A stretch of 64,000 nt of DNA from Nocardia anaemiae NBRC 100462 (GTDB taxonomy: Bacteria; Actinomycetota; Actinomycetes; Mycobacteriales; Mycobacteriaceae): positions 1-64,000 of the forward strand of contig NZ_BDAZ01000003.1 of NCBI RefSeq assembly GCF_001612725.1. Reading direction: 5' to 3'. Made by a program: the position numbers and the translations under genes. The notes below the pieces were generated by a model. The model saw only the letters and a list, made by a program, of their open reading frames with translations, was not told where the DNA came from and did not search any database. Positions 10,055 through 19,034 of this stretch are shown one piece after another (within the stretch, counting starts at the first letter, position 1; the number at the start of each line of letters is the position of its first letter).

Positions 10055-10924
10055 TTACCGTAGTGAAATCGCCGCGGCCACGATGACGGCGAGTGCCGCC
10101 ACGCCGACGGCGGCGACCGCGACCCAGCCGATCAACCGTGCGTTCTCTTGGGTTTTCGCGCGCAGCCGCTCCGGCAGGAACAGAATGCCGAGCGCGGCAA
10201 GAGTGCCCGCGGCAAGTCCGCCGAGGTGTCCGGCCAACGAGATACCGGGTAGCGAGAAGCTGATGAAGACATTGATGCCGATCAGGATCAACATCTGATT
10301 CGGATTCTGCCGCACCCGGATCAGGATCACGGTGATCGCGCCGAACAGTCCGTAGACCGCACACGACGCGCCCGCGGTGAGGCTGTCCTCGGCGAAAACC
10401 ATGACGGCGGCCGAACCGCCGAGCAGTGACACCAGGTAGACCACCAGATAGCGCACCCGCCCGAGCACCGGCTCGATACTGCGGCCGACCACATACAGCG
10501 CGAACATATTGAGCAGTAGGTGGATCGGCCCGTAGTGCAGGAAGCCGGAACCGATCAGCCGCACATACTGACCATGCGCCACCGCGGGCGGATACAGCAC
10601 CCAATCGATGTACAGCGCGGAATGCCCGGTGTTCTCCACCAGACTCTTCGATTGGCCCGCGGTGACCGCGAAGACGATCGTGTTCAGCGCGATCAGCACA
10701 TAGGTGACATACGGAATCGGGTTCCGCGCGGTCTGCGCACCGGCGACGGTCCGCACCGGCCGATGCTCACGCTGCCCCTGGCGGACGCAGTCGACACAGT
10801 GCTGGCCGACCGCCGCGGGTCGCAGACATTCCGGACATGCTGGCCGACCGCACCGAGTGCAGGCCAGGCCCGTAGGACGATTGGGATGGCGGACGCACGT
10901 CGGTGCGGGCGGTTGAGCATTCAT
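10055..10924 (-). CDS. Rhomboid-family intramembrane serine protease
   Basis: A 289-residue polytopic protease. The N-terminus has a zinc-ribbon-like cysteine cluster (CVRHPNRPTGLACTRCGRPACPEC, then HCVDC), typical of actinobacterial rhomboids. The membrane core has the catalytic Ser in GASCAVYGLFGA and the His partner in GHLGGLAAG, with the N-terminal LLLNMFALYVVGRSIE segment on the loop side. ATG 10924 was chosen because it starts the cysteine domain and lies four bases after the ppiA stop, suggesting co-transcription. A longer in-frame version (from 11008) would overlap ppiA. Substrate unknown. Confidence 0.92.
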   Translation of the reverse strand: MNAQPPAPTCVRHPNRPTGLACTRCGRPACPECLRPAAVGQHCVDCVRQGQREHRPVRTVAGAQTARNPIPYVTYVLIALNTIVFAVTAGQSKSLVENTGHSALYIDWVLYPPAVAHGQYVRLIGSGFLHYGPIHLLLNMFALYVVGRSIEPVLGRVRYLVVYLVSLLGGSAAVMVFAEDSLTAGASCAVYGLFGAITVILIRVRQNPNQMLILIGINVFISFSLPGISLAGHLGGLAAGTLAALGILFLPERLRAKTQENARLIGWVAVAAVGVAALAVIVAAAISLR

Positions 10925-10928
10925 CGGA

Positions 10929-11465
10929 TTATTCGATAGTGATCTTGGAGATGATGACGGCTTCCTTGGGACGGTCGTTGCGATCGGTCGGCGTGGTCGC
11001 GATGGCATCGACGACCTTGCGTGAATCGGGGTCGACGACCTCCCCGAAGATGGTGTGCTTGCGGTTCAGATGCGGCTGCGCGCCGACGGTGATGAAGAAC
11101 TGCGAACCATTGGTGCCCGGTCCCGCATTCGCCATCGCCAGCAGGTAGCCGCGATCGAAGCGCAGCTCCGGGTGGAATTCGTCGCCGAATTCGTAGCCGG
11201 GTCCACCGCGTCCGGTGCCGGTCGGGTCACCACCTTGAATCATGAACCCGTCGATCACCCGGTGGAAGCTCACGCCGTCGTAGAACGGGCCGGAACTGCC
11301 GCCGCTGGCGTTCTCCGTCTTGTACGGTGCCGATCCATCGGCAAGCCCGATGAAGTTGCGGACCGTCTTCGGGGCGTGGTTACCGAAGAGCGAGATCTTG
11401 ATATCGCCGTGGTTGGTGTGCAACGTGGCCACGGCGGTCTGATTCGGTGAGGTCACGCCGCCCAT
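10929..11465 (-). CDS. ppiA: Peptidyl-prolyl cis-trans isomerase A (cyclophilin)
   Basis: A cytoplasmic cyclophilin of 178 residues that speeds proline isomerisation in protein folding. It holds the family core FHRVIDGFMIQGGDPTGTGRGGPGY (Arg of the active site in FHRVI), MANAGPGTNGSQFFIT and HTIFGEVVD. ATG 11465 gives MGGVTSPNQTAVATLHTNHGDI, in line with mycobacterial PpiA; GTG 11456 is a second option, and the longer frame to 11552 has no family match. No signal peptide. The rhomboid gene follows after four bases. Confidence 0.94.
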   Translation of the reverse strand: MGGVTSPNQTAVATLHTNHGDIKISLFGNHAPKTVRNFIGLADGSAPYKTENASGGSSGPFYDGVSFHRVIDGFMIQGGDPTGTGRGGPGYEFGDEFHPELRFDRGYLLAMANAGPGTNGSQFFITVGAQPHLNRKHTIFGEVVDPDSRKVVDAIATTPTDRNDRPKEAVIISKITIE

Positions 11466-11561
11466 CGTGCCACGATCCCGACAATCTTCACCGAACCGGG
11501 CCGGGTGCTGCGATGATCTGCGATTACTGCGCGATGCGCCGGTATGTGCCACAGTTGTCGA

Positions 11562-11774
11562 ATGACCTTGGGGCGCCTACTCACCTCCGCACGTTCTCGT
11601 AACCGACTGATCGCCGCGGTCGTCGTCGCGTTGGCCGGTGGCATGGCCTGGCTGGTCCGCAGCAAGCGCCCCCAACCGCCGGAACCGGCACCGGCGCCGC
11701 CGCGAATCGGATACTCCCGCAACGGTTCCGCACCGAACCCATTGGCGGGCGCGAGCGCGGACAACGGCCGCTGA
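11562..11774 (+). CDS. Small single-pass membrane protein, unknown function
   Basis: A 70-residue protein (MTLGRLLTSARSRNRLIAA...) with one membrane helix (about 17-34, LIAAVVVALAGGMAWLV) followed by a Pro-rich tail ending ASADNGR. It is divergent from ppiA and convergent with the ABC permease. Third-position GC bias and the clean helix plus positive flank (RSRNR before, RSKRP after) argue for a real gene. M. tuberculosis has a membrane-protein gene (Rv0008c) near this point, but I cannot claim homology from sequence. Confidence 0.55.
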   Translation: MTLGRLLTSARSRNRLIAAVVVALAGGMAWLVRSKRPQPPEPAPAPPRIGYSRNGSAPNPLAGASADNGR

Positions 11775-11796
11775 CGACCCGGGGGCTCGGCCCCGG

Positions 11797-12648
11797 TCAG
11801 CGGCTGACGGTGCGCTTGTACTGCCGCAGCGCGAGCGGGATGAACACCAGCAGGATGATCACCACCCACGCCAGCGTGGTAGCCACCGGATGCTGCATGG
11901 ACCAGGCGTCCGATTTCGGCGCCATCGGACTGGTATTGCCGAACAGATCTCGGGTCGCCTGGGTGACCGCCGAGACCGGATTCCATTCGGCGAAAACCCG
12001 CAGTGCCCTGGGCAGATTCTCGAGCGGCACAAAGGTATTGGCCAGGAATGTCAGCGGAAAGATCACCATGAAGCTGGCGTTGTTGAACACCTCGGGTGCG
12101 CGGACCAGCAGGCCGACCACGGCCATGATCCAGGAGATCGCGTACGCGAACAGCAGCAGGAGCACATAGGCGAGCACGGCGTCGAGCAATGATCCGCGAA
12201 TCCGCCAGCCGACGACATAACCGGTCAGTGACATCACCACCAGGCTGACCACATTGATCACCACATCGCTGATGGTGCGCCCGACCAGCACCGCCGACGG
12301 CGCCATCGGCAGTGAGCGGAACCGGTCGATAATGCCCTTCTGCATATCCTCGGCCAGGCCCAAACCGGTGAACGTCGCGCCGAACACCACCGACTGCGCG
12401 AAGATGCCCGCGATAAGGAACTCCCGGTAGCCGCCCGACATGCCGGGTACCTCGATCGCCGAGCCGAAGATATAGGCGAACAGCAGCACGAACATGATCG
12501 GCGACAGTGTGGAGAAGATCAGCACGTCGGGTACCCGCTTGATCTTGATGACATTGCGCTTGGCAATGGTCACACTGTCGGTACAGACGATGACGAGGCG
12601 TTCGCCGAGCGGCATGCGGGTTCTGGCGTCCACGGTCGCGGCGGTCAT
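11797..12648 (-). CDS. ABC-2 type transporter permease (DrrB-like)
   Basis: A permease of 283 residues with six hydrophobic segments and the ABC-2 family motif FGATFTGLGLAEDMQKGIIDRFRSLPMAPSAVLVGRTISD, followed by LTFLANTFVPLENLPRALR. It pairs with the ATPase gene just upstream: its ATG at 12648 shares one base with the ATPase stop (TGATG), and a GTG at 12651 is an alternative start. DrrAB-type exporters carry hydrophobic drugs or lipids; the substrate here is unknown. It lies in the accessory block between ppiA and the tRNA genes. Confidence 0.9.
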   Translation of the reverse strand: MTAATVDARTRMPLGERLVIVCTDSVTIAKRNVIKIKRVPDVLIFSTLSPIMFVLLFAYIFGSAIEVPGMSGGYREFLIAGIFAQSVVFGATFTGLGLAEDMQKGIIDRFRSLPMAPSAVLVGRTISDVVINVVSLVVMSLTGYVVGWRIRGSLLDAVLAYVLLLLFAYAISWIMAVVGLLVRAPEVFNNASFMVIFPLTFLANTFVPLENLPRALRVFAEWNPVSAVTQATRDLFGNTSPMAPKSDAWSMQHPVATTLAWVVIILLVFIPLALRQYKRTVSR

Positions 12649-13652
12649 CACTTGCGTCCTTCCGTTACTTCGAGCCGATCCGCGGACTTGTCACCATTGC
12701 CATTGATCAACTCCTCGGCTTCGTGACCGGTGAGGGTGAGGAAGACATCGTCCAGCGACGGACGGCGCAGTCCCACATCGTGGATCTGCACGTTGTGTGT
12801 GCTCAGCCTGCCGATGGCATCGACGAGCGCCTGCGATCCGTCGCTGACCGGAACGGTGATCCGGCGAAGTCCGGGTTCCAGGTGGATCTCCCCGTCTGCC
12901 AGACCCCGCAGCGCCTCCCGGGCGGTCGCGAGATTGTCGGCGTGGTCGACGGTGAGTTCGATGCGGTCGCCGCCGACCAGGGTTTTGAGTTCATCCGCGG
13001 TGCCGCGGGCGATCACCTTGCCGTGGTCGATCACCGCGATGGCATCGGCCAGCCGGTCGGCCTCCTCCATGTACTGCGTGGTGAGCAGCAGGGTGGTGCC
13101 ACCGGCCACAAGTTCCTCGATGACATCCCAGAGGTCGAGGCGTGCACGCGGATCGAGTCCGGTGGTCGGCTCGTCCAGGAAGAGCACCGGTGGGTTGGCA
13201 ACCAGTGCACCGGCCAGGTCGAGCCGTCGGCGCATACCGCCCGAATAGCCCTTGACCGGCCGGTCGGCGGCATCGCTGAGTCGGAAGCGCTCCAGCAATT
13301 CCCGCGCGCGCTCCTTACTGCGCTGCACGCCCATGTGATAGAGCCGACCGACCATCTCCAGATTCTCGAATCCGGTGAGATATTCGTCGACGGCGGCGTA
13401 TTGCCCGGACGCGCCGATGCGTGAGCGCAGCGCCTGTGGATTGCGGAGTACGTCGATGCCCGCGACGGTCGCGCGACCGGCATCCGGAATGAGCAGGGTG
13501 GTGAGCACCCGGACGGTGGTGGTCTTGCCCGCACCGTTGGGTCCGAGCAATGCGGTGACGGTGCCCTCGGGCACTGCCAGGTCGAGTCCGTCGAGTGCGA
13601 CCAGCTGGCCGTATCGCTTGACCAGCCCCTCGGCGACGATTGCGTCGGGCAT
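12648..13652 (-). CDS. ABC transporter ATP-binding protein (DrrA-like, daunorubicin-resistance family)
   Basis: A 334-residue ATPase that powers the adjacent permease. It has Walker A GPNGAGKTTTVRVL, the Q-loop, signature YSGGMRRRLDLA, Walker B PVLFLDEPTTGLDPRARLDLW and the switch-His region LLLTTQYMEEADRLAD. The C-terminal part (about 220-334, LRRPSLDDVFLTLTGHEAEE) is the DrrA-family regulatory tail. ATG 13652 begins MPDAIVAEGLVKRYGQ as usual. It overlaps the permease by one base. A long spacer lies upstream, so it probably has its own promoter. Confidence 0.93.
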   Translation of the reverse strand: MPDAIVAEGLVKRYGQLVALDGLDLAVPEGTVTALLGPNGAGKTTTVRVLTTLLIPDAGRATVAGIDVLRNPQALRSRIGASGQYAAVDEYLTGFENLEMVGRLYHMGVQRSKERARELLERFRLSDAADRPVKGYSGGMRRRLDLAGALVANPPVLFLDEPTTGLDPRARLDLWDVIEELVAGGTTLLLTTQYMEEADRLADAIAVIDHGKVIARGTADELKTLVGGDRIELTVDHADNLATAREALRGLADGEIHLEPGLRRITVPVSDGSQALVDAIGRLSTHNVQIHDVGLRRPSLDDVFLTLTGHEAEELINGNGDKSADRLEVTEGRK

Positions 13653-14268
13653 GATTCTCCTGGGGTTCGCTCGCTCGCTCGGGCGAGGTGACCATTACTC
13701 GAGCCAGTATTGCCCTGGGCACCGACAATTTCCGCTGATTTTCACTCCACCTGGGCTTTTCAGCGATCGACTGGCCCGAGCTGCGATCGAACACAAACGG
13801 TCGCATCCCGTTCCGGACGGTGCTCGGGGGTGCCGGTTCGGGATGCGACCGGTTCGATCTTCTCGCCCGCTACCGGTCCGATCGCGCGTAGCGCACTACC
13901 CGCATTCGGGCCCGGCCGCTACTCGGGGGCCGCGTGGCCGACATGCCCGCGCCCGAACGACACGCGACAAATCCGACCGAATCCGTCGTCCGCAGGAGGC
14001 ACGGCACAGCGATTCCGGACGCACAGCAACCGGTCGGCATGGTTTTCACATTCGCCTCGACCGGGCAGTGAGTTCACGCCCCGTCCGTAAATCCCTGCGC
14101 GACAACATTTTTGACAACAGTCACGGAATCGTCGAGCAGGGCGACAATCGCCCGATCCGGCTATCTGGACGGCGTCCACGCCTGTCGCAGGTGAACCGTC
14201 CCGAAAAATCTTGGAAAGTGGTGATCCCCACGCACACACAATCCCGGATCATCGCGTAGGATCATTCA
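13653..14268. other. Non-coding spacer upstream of the ABC exporter
   Basis: About 615 bases between the divergent sides of the ATPase gene and the terminator of the acyl-CoA-dehydrogenase-like gene. Reading frames here have poor codon bias and no recognisable motif. The ATPase promoter should lie near 13660-13760. A perfect inverted repeat at 13798-13851 is listed separately. I see no RNA gene. Confidence 0.5.
13798..13851. repeat. Perfect 13-bp inverted repeat in spacer
   Basis: CGGTCGCATCCCG at 13798-13810 and its exact reverse complement CGGGATGCGACCG at 13839-13851 flank a 28-base loop. There is no T-run on either side, so an intrinsic terminator is unlikely. It may be a regulator site or a structured leader of the exporter operon. 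Confidence 0.6.
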
Positions 14269-14338
14269 GGTCGGCCCCTCCCCCCCGGGCCGACCTTACG
14301 CGGGCCTCGGCTAACTCCCCCCCTTCGCCGAGGCCCGC
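14269..14338 (-). terminator. Tandem hairpins after the acyl-CoA-dehydrogenase-like gene
   Basis: Two perfect stem-loops in a row: GGTCGGCCC/GGGCCGACC (14269-14277 with 14287-14295) and GCGGGCCTCGGC/GCCGAGGCCCGC (14300-14311 with 14327-14338). The loops are C-rich on the plus strand. They lie 30 bases past the stop of the leftward gene at 14368 and lack T-runs, as is common for actinobacterial terminators. Confidence 0.6.
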
Positions 14339-14367
14339 TCCCCATTTCCGAGGCAGCTCAAACCCTC

Positions 14368-15297
14368 TCAGCTATCTGTCGGCACCGCCGGATCCACCGA
14401 TTGCCAAGCCGCCGTCAATCGTTGCGCCCGTACCTTTCCGGCGGTCGCCAGCAATCGACGATCCCGCTCCCACCGCTCGCGAACGACCGGATCGGCTTGT
14501 GCCCACAGCGGCTCCAGTTCCGTCAGTACCTCCTCGAAATACGCGTACGCCCCGCCGAGTGCGATATGTCCGCCGGGCGCGCTCGGCCGATCCATATCGA
14601 GGCCGCGCACGAAGGCCACCGCCGCGAGTAACCGCTGCAGCGTCGCCCGCGGCCAGCCGGACTCGCGTCCGACCCGCACCAGCCAGCCGAGGGTGGCCGC
14701 CAGCACATGAACGTCCTCGATGGTGCGAAACGGTTTGAGGTAATCCGAGTACCCGTCGCCGGGCAGCGGCTCAGCCGCGACATCGGTGAATGTGACCGAG
14801 GCATGGGGGATCTCGGGTGCGAACGGTACAACGGGCAGATTCGTCACATCGACGCCGGGCTGTGCCGCATCGACGAGCACCGCGCGCAGCCGGTTGCGGC
14901 CGTCGGCCGACGTGCCCGCACTGGCGATCACCAACAGCCGCCGCGCGAGTATCCCCAAGGTGGTGAAGGTCTTGGTGCCGTTGACCCGCCAGCCGCCGTC
15001 GGTCTCGGTCACCTGGGTCGCGATCGCCGACGGATGCGCACCGCTCGCCTCGGTCGCGGAGACCGCGACCAGCTCATCGGCCGCGAGTTCGGGCAGCAAC
15101 GCCCGCAATGCCTGCTGATATCCGGACAGGAATGCGAAACCCAGTCGGTCCGCACCGAAACCACCGGCGATCGCGATATCGATCGTGGTGTCGAACCGCT
15201 CGGCGACTGCCCGATGCCGCGTCCACGCGTCGGTGATCGACTCGAGCGGTCTCGGATCGAGCGGCCCGGTCAGCAGGTAGTCGAACACAGAGTCCAC
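14368..15297 (-). CDS. Acyl-CoA dehydrogenase-like protein, short
   Basis: A 309-residue protein with the middle and C-terminal parts of the acyl-CoA dehydrogenase fold. AVSATEASGAHPSAIATQVTETDGGWRVNGTKTFTTLG matches the FAD/substrate-binding beta domain. The helical C-terminal domain is recognisable but ends with no IYEGT-like segment. The N-terminal helical domain is much reduced and the usual catalytic-Glu region near the C-terminus is not evident, so a true dehydrogenase role is doubtful. Family enzymes are usually about 380-400 residues. It is divergent from the DUF1275 gene. It could be a diverged dehydrogenase or a monooxygenase-type relative. Confidence 0.75.
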   Translation of the reverse strand: MDSVFDYLLTGPLDPRPLESITDAWTRHRAVAERFDTTIDIAIAGGFGADRLGFAFLSGYQQALRALLPELAADELVAVSATEASGAHPSAIATQVTETDGGWRVNGTKTFTTLGILARRLLVIASAGTSADGRNRLRAVLVDAAQPGVDVTNLPVVPFAPEIPHASVTFTDVAAEPLPGDGYSDYLKPFRTIEDVHVLAATLGWLVRVGRESGWPRATLQRLLAAVAFVRGLDMDRPSAPGGHIALGGAYAYFEEVLTELEPLWAQADPVVRERWERDRRLLATAGKVRAQRLTAAWQSVDPAVPTDS

Positions 15298-15452
15298 TCG
15301 TGCACGCTAACCGACGATGATCATCCTGATCACCCCCAGAAAGCCAGCGACTGTCGCGCAATCCTTATCCGACACTTCGGCGGTGCGACAGCGGAATCTC
15401 AGAATCACCGGGTATCACTGACTCGCCATCCCCCTCGTGAGGAGCCTGACCA

Positions 15453-16163
15453 GTGACGAAACCAGATCTCGCGCGCCGAAAGGCGCTATACGACGCCGAG
15501 GCACGGCTGTCCTGGGTACTCGCCGCACTGGCCGGTCTCATCGGAGCCGCGGCATTCATGCACACCGAGGGCTACTTCGTCACGTTCATGACCGGCAATA
15601 CCGAGCGCGCCATTCTGGGCTACTTCCACGACGAACCCGATATCGCCGTCGCAGCGGCCTTGCTCATGCTTTCGTTTCTCGCCGGTGTCGTGGTGGCTTC
15701 CTGGTGTCGCAGGCATTACTGGTCCGGTCATCCGCACGGCCCGACCCTGCTCACCACACTGAGCCTCGCCGCGGCATCCCTGCTGGACGGGATCATCTAC
15801 TGGGGGACGAACGCCACCAATATCGACCTCATCCCGATTCTGTTCGTCGCCTTCGGCGTCGGCGCGCTCAACACCTCGTTCGTCAAGAACGGCGAGGTCT
15901 CCATACCCCTGAGCTACGTCACCGGCACCCTCGTCAAGATGGGCCAGGGCATCGAACGCCATATCGGCGGCGGCGATTACGCCGACTGGCTCGGCTACTT
16001 CCTGCTCTATGCGGCCTTCTGCACGGGTGCGCTGCTCGGTGGATTGCTGAGCCTGCTCGTCGCGGGCTGGGCCATGCTCATCACCGCCACCGTCGTGTGC
16101 CTGATCACTACCGGCTACACCTACCTGCACCTGGACCGCCACGGCCCGCCCACGAAGAGCTGA
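15453..16163 (+). CDS. DUF1275 (YoaK-type) membrane protein
   Basis: A 236-residue integral membrane protein with about six helices. Markers of the family are GYFVTFMTGNTERAILG near the N-terminus and SYVTGTLVKMGQGI in the second half. The family is widespread and has no firm function. GTG 15453 follows a GTGAGGAGCC sequence that provides the ribosome binding site. It may be co-transcribed with the downstream unknown gene (39-base gap). Confidence 0.88.
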   Translation: MTKPDLARRKALYDAEARLSWVLAALAGLIGAAAFMHTEGYFVTFMTGNTERAILGYFHDEPDIAVAAALLMLSFLAGVVVASWCRRHYWSGHPHGPTLLTTLSLAAASLLDGIIYWGTNATNIDLIPILFVAFGVGALNTSFVKNGEVSIPLSYVTGTLVKMGQGIERHIGGGDYADWLGYFLLYAAFCTGALLGGLLSLLVAGWAMLITATVVCLITTGYTYLHLDRHGPPTKS

Positions 16164-16202
16164 CCCTATGCGCGCCGTCGCGGCGACGGATACGGTTGTC
16201 CG

Positions 16203-17258
16203 GTGGGGAGTTTCGATGATTCGACACCGGATCACCTTGCGGCACTTATACAAGACCGCACCTGGGACGAAGTCCGACCACTGCTGCGGCCGGTTCTTCG
16301 TCCGGCGACCTACCAACAAGCCGCGCTCGACGAGCTGCTACACCGCTGTCCCGAGGCCGCCGATATCGACACCCGATTCGTCAGCCGCCCGGCCTTCCCG
16401 TTCGTCAACGAATTGGTCGCGATCGACATGCCGAATATGCGATCGGTCATCACCTATTCGGCCATGGCGGATTGGCCGGTCTCGGCAGACGAGGTCTTCG
16501 CGGCAGCCAGGGAGAATCTGGAAGCCATTGCGCAGCCGCATAATCCGCGTGGCAATGCCATCCTCACCCGCACCGATCGCGACGGCAACGGATACCTCAC
16601 CTCCTGGCCGCTCGCCCCGGGTTGGTTGGCCAGCTTCAGCCAGCGCTATGCCGGACGCCGCCCCGTCGTCTTCATACCCGATCGAGACACCCTGATCGTC
16701 GTCCCAGACATCCCACATTTGCTCGCCCGCATCTATCGCCAGGTCGAGCAACAGTATGTCGATGCACGCCACCGCCTTTCGCCACAGGGCTACACCCTCG
16801 ACGAGGACGACACCGTGGTCCCCTTCGACCGCGCGGGCCCACACGAACAACGCCGAACCGCCGTCCGCGCCGGATACCGCTTGGCCATCTGGGAATACGC
16901 CGCCCAGGCCCGCTGGCTCAACGACGCACTCGAACGCGACCTCGAATTCACCCACTACGGCTTGAAGATGGCCATCGTCGGCGAGGTAAAGCTGGCAGGC
17001 ACCGAAGCCCATCCCTACACCTACACAGTCTGGGGCGAGGGCGTCGACTACCTACTCCCCGCAGCCGACTACATCATGTTCGCCAGCACCGATGCCGACA
17101 ACAACGCCGTACCCATCTGCACCGTGCCGCTCACCGCGGCCCTCGAAATAACCGGCCTCACACCGATTTCCGGCATGTCGCCCATCCGCTTCGAGGCCCG
17201 CTTCTGGCCCGATGAAACAATGCTCACCCAGTTGAAGCAGGCTTCGGTCGCCCTGTGA
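16203..17258 (+). CDS. Conserved-looking cytoplasmic protein of unknown function
   Basis: A 351-residue soluble protein without signal peptide or membrane segment. I do not recognise it with certainty. Residues about 60-180 (VNELVAIDMPNMRSVITYSAMADWPVSADEVFAAARENL) have the rhythm of the DUF1444/YtpQ family, in which a short motif precedes an AxENL helix, but this is weak. The second half contains EQQYVDARHRLSPQGY and a Trp-rich segment. GTG 16203 is the only sensible start after the DUF1275 stop. Codon use is normal for the window. It lies between a DUF1275 gene and a P450 and could share an operon with the former. Confidence 0.7.
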   Translation: MGSFDDSTPDHLAALIQDRTWDEVRPLLRPVLRPATYQQAALDELLHRCPEAADIDTRFVSRPAFPFVNELVAIDMPNMRSVITYSAMADWPVSADEVFAAARENLEAIAQPHNPRGNAILTRTDRDGNGYLTSWPLAPGWLASFSQRYAGRRPVVFIPDRDTLIVVPDIPHLLARIYRQVEQQYVDARHRLSPQGYTLDEDDTVVPFDRAGPHEQRRTAVRAGYRLAIWEYAAQARWLNDALERDLEFTHYGLKMAIVGEVKLAGTEAHPYTYTVWGEGVDYLLPAADYIMFASTDADNNAVPICTVPLTAALEITGLTPISGMSPIRFEARFWPDETMLTQLKQASVAL

Positions 17259-17486
17259 CTCAGGCCGGGACTCGGTCCGGATATCCGGCCGCCCACGCTG
17301 AACCTGTGCAAAGATGGCACATCGCTCGAACCGCACGACCTTGCACGATGCAGGCCTAGTCGATTACGCGCAGAGCTTCACGCTTCGGCCGTCCGCCCAC
17401 GGGGCGCGACGCCCGACCCCATGGACGCAGCGACCACCACCGCATATCGCGTCACTCAAAGCTATTGATGAGCACGAGATTTCGTT

Positions 17487-18824
17487 ATGTCCAAGGGACC
17501 GAAGCGTTCGAACCCGGAAAGGATGTATGAACAAGTGAAACCCGCGGATGAGATCCTCGAGCTGACCGATGAGTTCTACCAGCATCCGCACGAGGTCTAC
17601 GAGGCCCTGCGTAAGCACGGCCCGATCCATCGCGTCCGCTTGGACGGGGTGCTCGGCTGGATGATCGTCGATCACGATGTGGCAAAGCAGGCCTTCGTGG
17701 AGCCGACCATCAGCAAGAAGATCGGATCGCCGCGTGGGCAGGCCGTCATGGCCAAACACGGCGCCGACGGCCAGTACAACGGCGCCATCAACGACAACAT
17801 GCTCTTCGCCGACCCGCCGCAGCACACCCGCCTGCGCAGCCTCGTCGCGAAGGCCTTCGCGAGCCGTGCCATCCGCGATCTCGGACCTCGAATCGAGCAG
17901 ATCGCCGACACCCTGCTGGGCGACCTGACCACACGCGAATCCGCCGACCTGATCGACAGCTACGCATTTCCCGTGCCGATCTCGGTGATCTGCGAATTGC
18001 TCGGCGTGCCGGACGCGGACAAGGACGAATTCCGAGCCTGGACGGCCATCCTCGTCGACGACTCGGCCGACATCGAGCAGCGCACCAGCGCGGGTCTGAG
18101 CTTCTTCACGTACCTGACCGACCTGATCGCCGAGCGCAGCGAACATCCCCTCGACGACCTGCTGTCGGAACTCATCGTCGCCAAAGACGACGATGACCGA
18201 CTCGACCAGCAAGAACTCATCTCCATGCTGTTCCTGCTGTTGACCGCCGGTCACGAAACCTCCGTCAACCTGATCGGCAACGCCCTGCTCGAGCTCCTGA
18301 TCGACCCGCACCTGGCCGACCGCCTTCGCGCCGACCCGAGCAAGATCCCCGACTTCATCGAGGAAACCCTCCGCTACCAGGGCCCGGTCCACTTCGGCAC
18401 GGCCCGCTACACCACCGCCCCGATCACCTTGGGAAATCAGGAAATCGACGCGGACGAGTTCATCATCATCTCGATCGCCGCGGCCAACCGCGACCCGAAG
18501 CGATTCACCGACCCGGACCGTTTCGACGTCACCCGCACCGACAACCGGAATATCGCCTTCGGCCATGGCATCCACTACTGCATCGGCGCCGCCCTGGCCC
18601 GCATGGAAGCAACCATCGCCCTCACCCGCCTACTGGCCCGAATCCCAGAAATGTCACTTGACGTATCGGCCACCGAGCTGACGTGGCGCAAGAGCCTGCT
18701 CATCCGCGGCCTAACCACCCTCCCCGTCCACCTCGGCGCCACCAACGGCGATACCAAAGCCGCCACAGCCGATCGCTGGACAGAACCCGACAACCTCGGC
18801 GAACCGCAGTTCTCGACGGTCTAG
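17487..18824 (+). CDS. Cytochrome P450 monooxygenase (CYP107-like)
   Basis: A 445-residue soluble P450. The I-helix oxygen-activation motif is A254-G-H-E-T258, the ExxR motif of the K helix is EETLR, and the heme-binding loop is FGHGIHYC with thiolate ligand C365 followed by IGAALARME. The features fit the bacterial CYP107 group, which hydroxylates macrolides, steroids or fatty-acid-like substrates. No ferredoxin or reductase gene is adjacent, so electrons must come from elsewhere. ATG 17487 is used; ATG 17523 (MYEQVKPADE) is preceded by GGAAAGG and is a fair alternative. The last 25 residues are polar and unusual. Confidence 0.93.
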   Translation: MSKGPKRSNPERMYEQVKPADEILELTDEFYQHPHEVYEALRKHGPIHRVRLDGVLGWMIVDHDVAKQAFVEPTISKKIGSPRGQAVMAKHGADGQYNGAINDNMLFADPPQHTRLRSLVAKAFASRAIRDLGPRIEQIADTLLGDLTTRESADLIDSYAFPVPISVICELLGVPDADKDEFRAWTAILVDDSADIEQRTSAGLSFFTYLTDLIAERSEHPLDDLLSELIVAKDDDDRLDQQELISMLFLLLTAGHETSVNLIGNALLELLIDPHLADRLRADPSKIPDFIEETLRYQGPVHFGTARYTTAPITLGNQEIDADEFIIISIAAANRDPKRFTDPDRFDVTRTDNRNIAFGHGIHYCIGAALARMEATIALTRLLARIPEMSLDVSATELTWRKSLLIRGLTTLPVHLGATNGDTKAATADRWTEPDNLGEPQFSTV

Positions 18825-19034
18825 CCCGCCGCGCCCCATCGCCCCCCGAGGTGCCGAACCAACAACGCCACGCAACCTCACCGAGGGGCTGTGGCCGCTC
18901 GCGGCATCCGGATCTACCTAGTGGGACACACTCCACCCCCTAGGGGCTACCGATGCGAAGCTGCGCGCTTCCCAACAATATGAGTGCCGCCAGCGAGAAC
19001 ATCGTGGGCGAATTTCATCTGAGTGGAGGATCTC

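Noticed and set aside
13375..14259. Plus-strand frame of 294 residues running from the ATPase gene into the spacer
   Set aside because: Its first third is antisense to the ABC ATPase, the rest is Arg/Pro/Ser-rich without motif or ribosome binding site.
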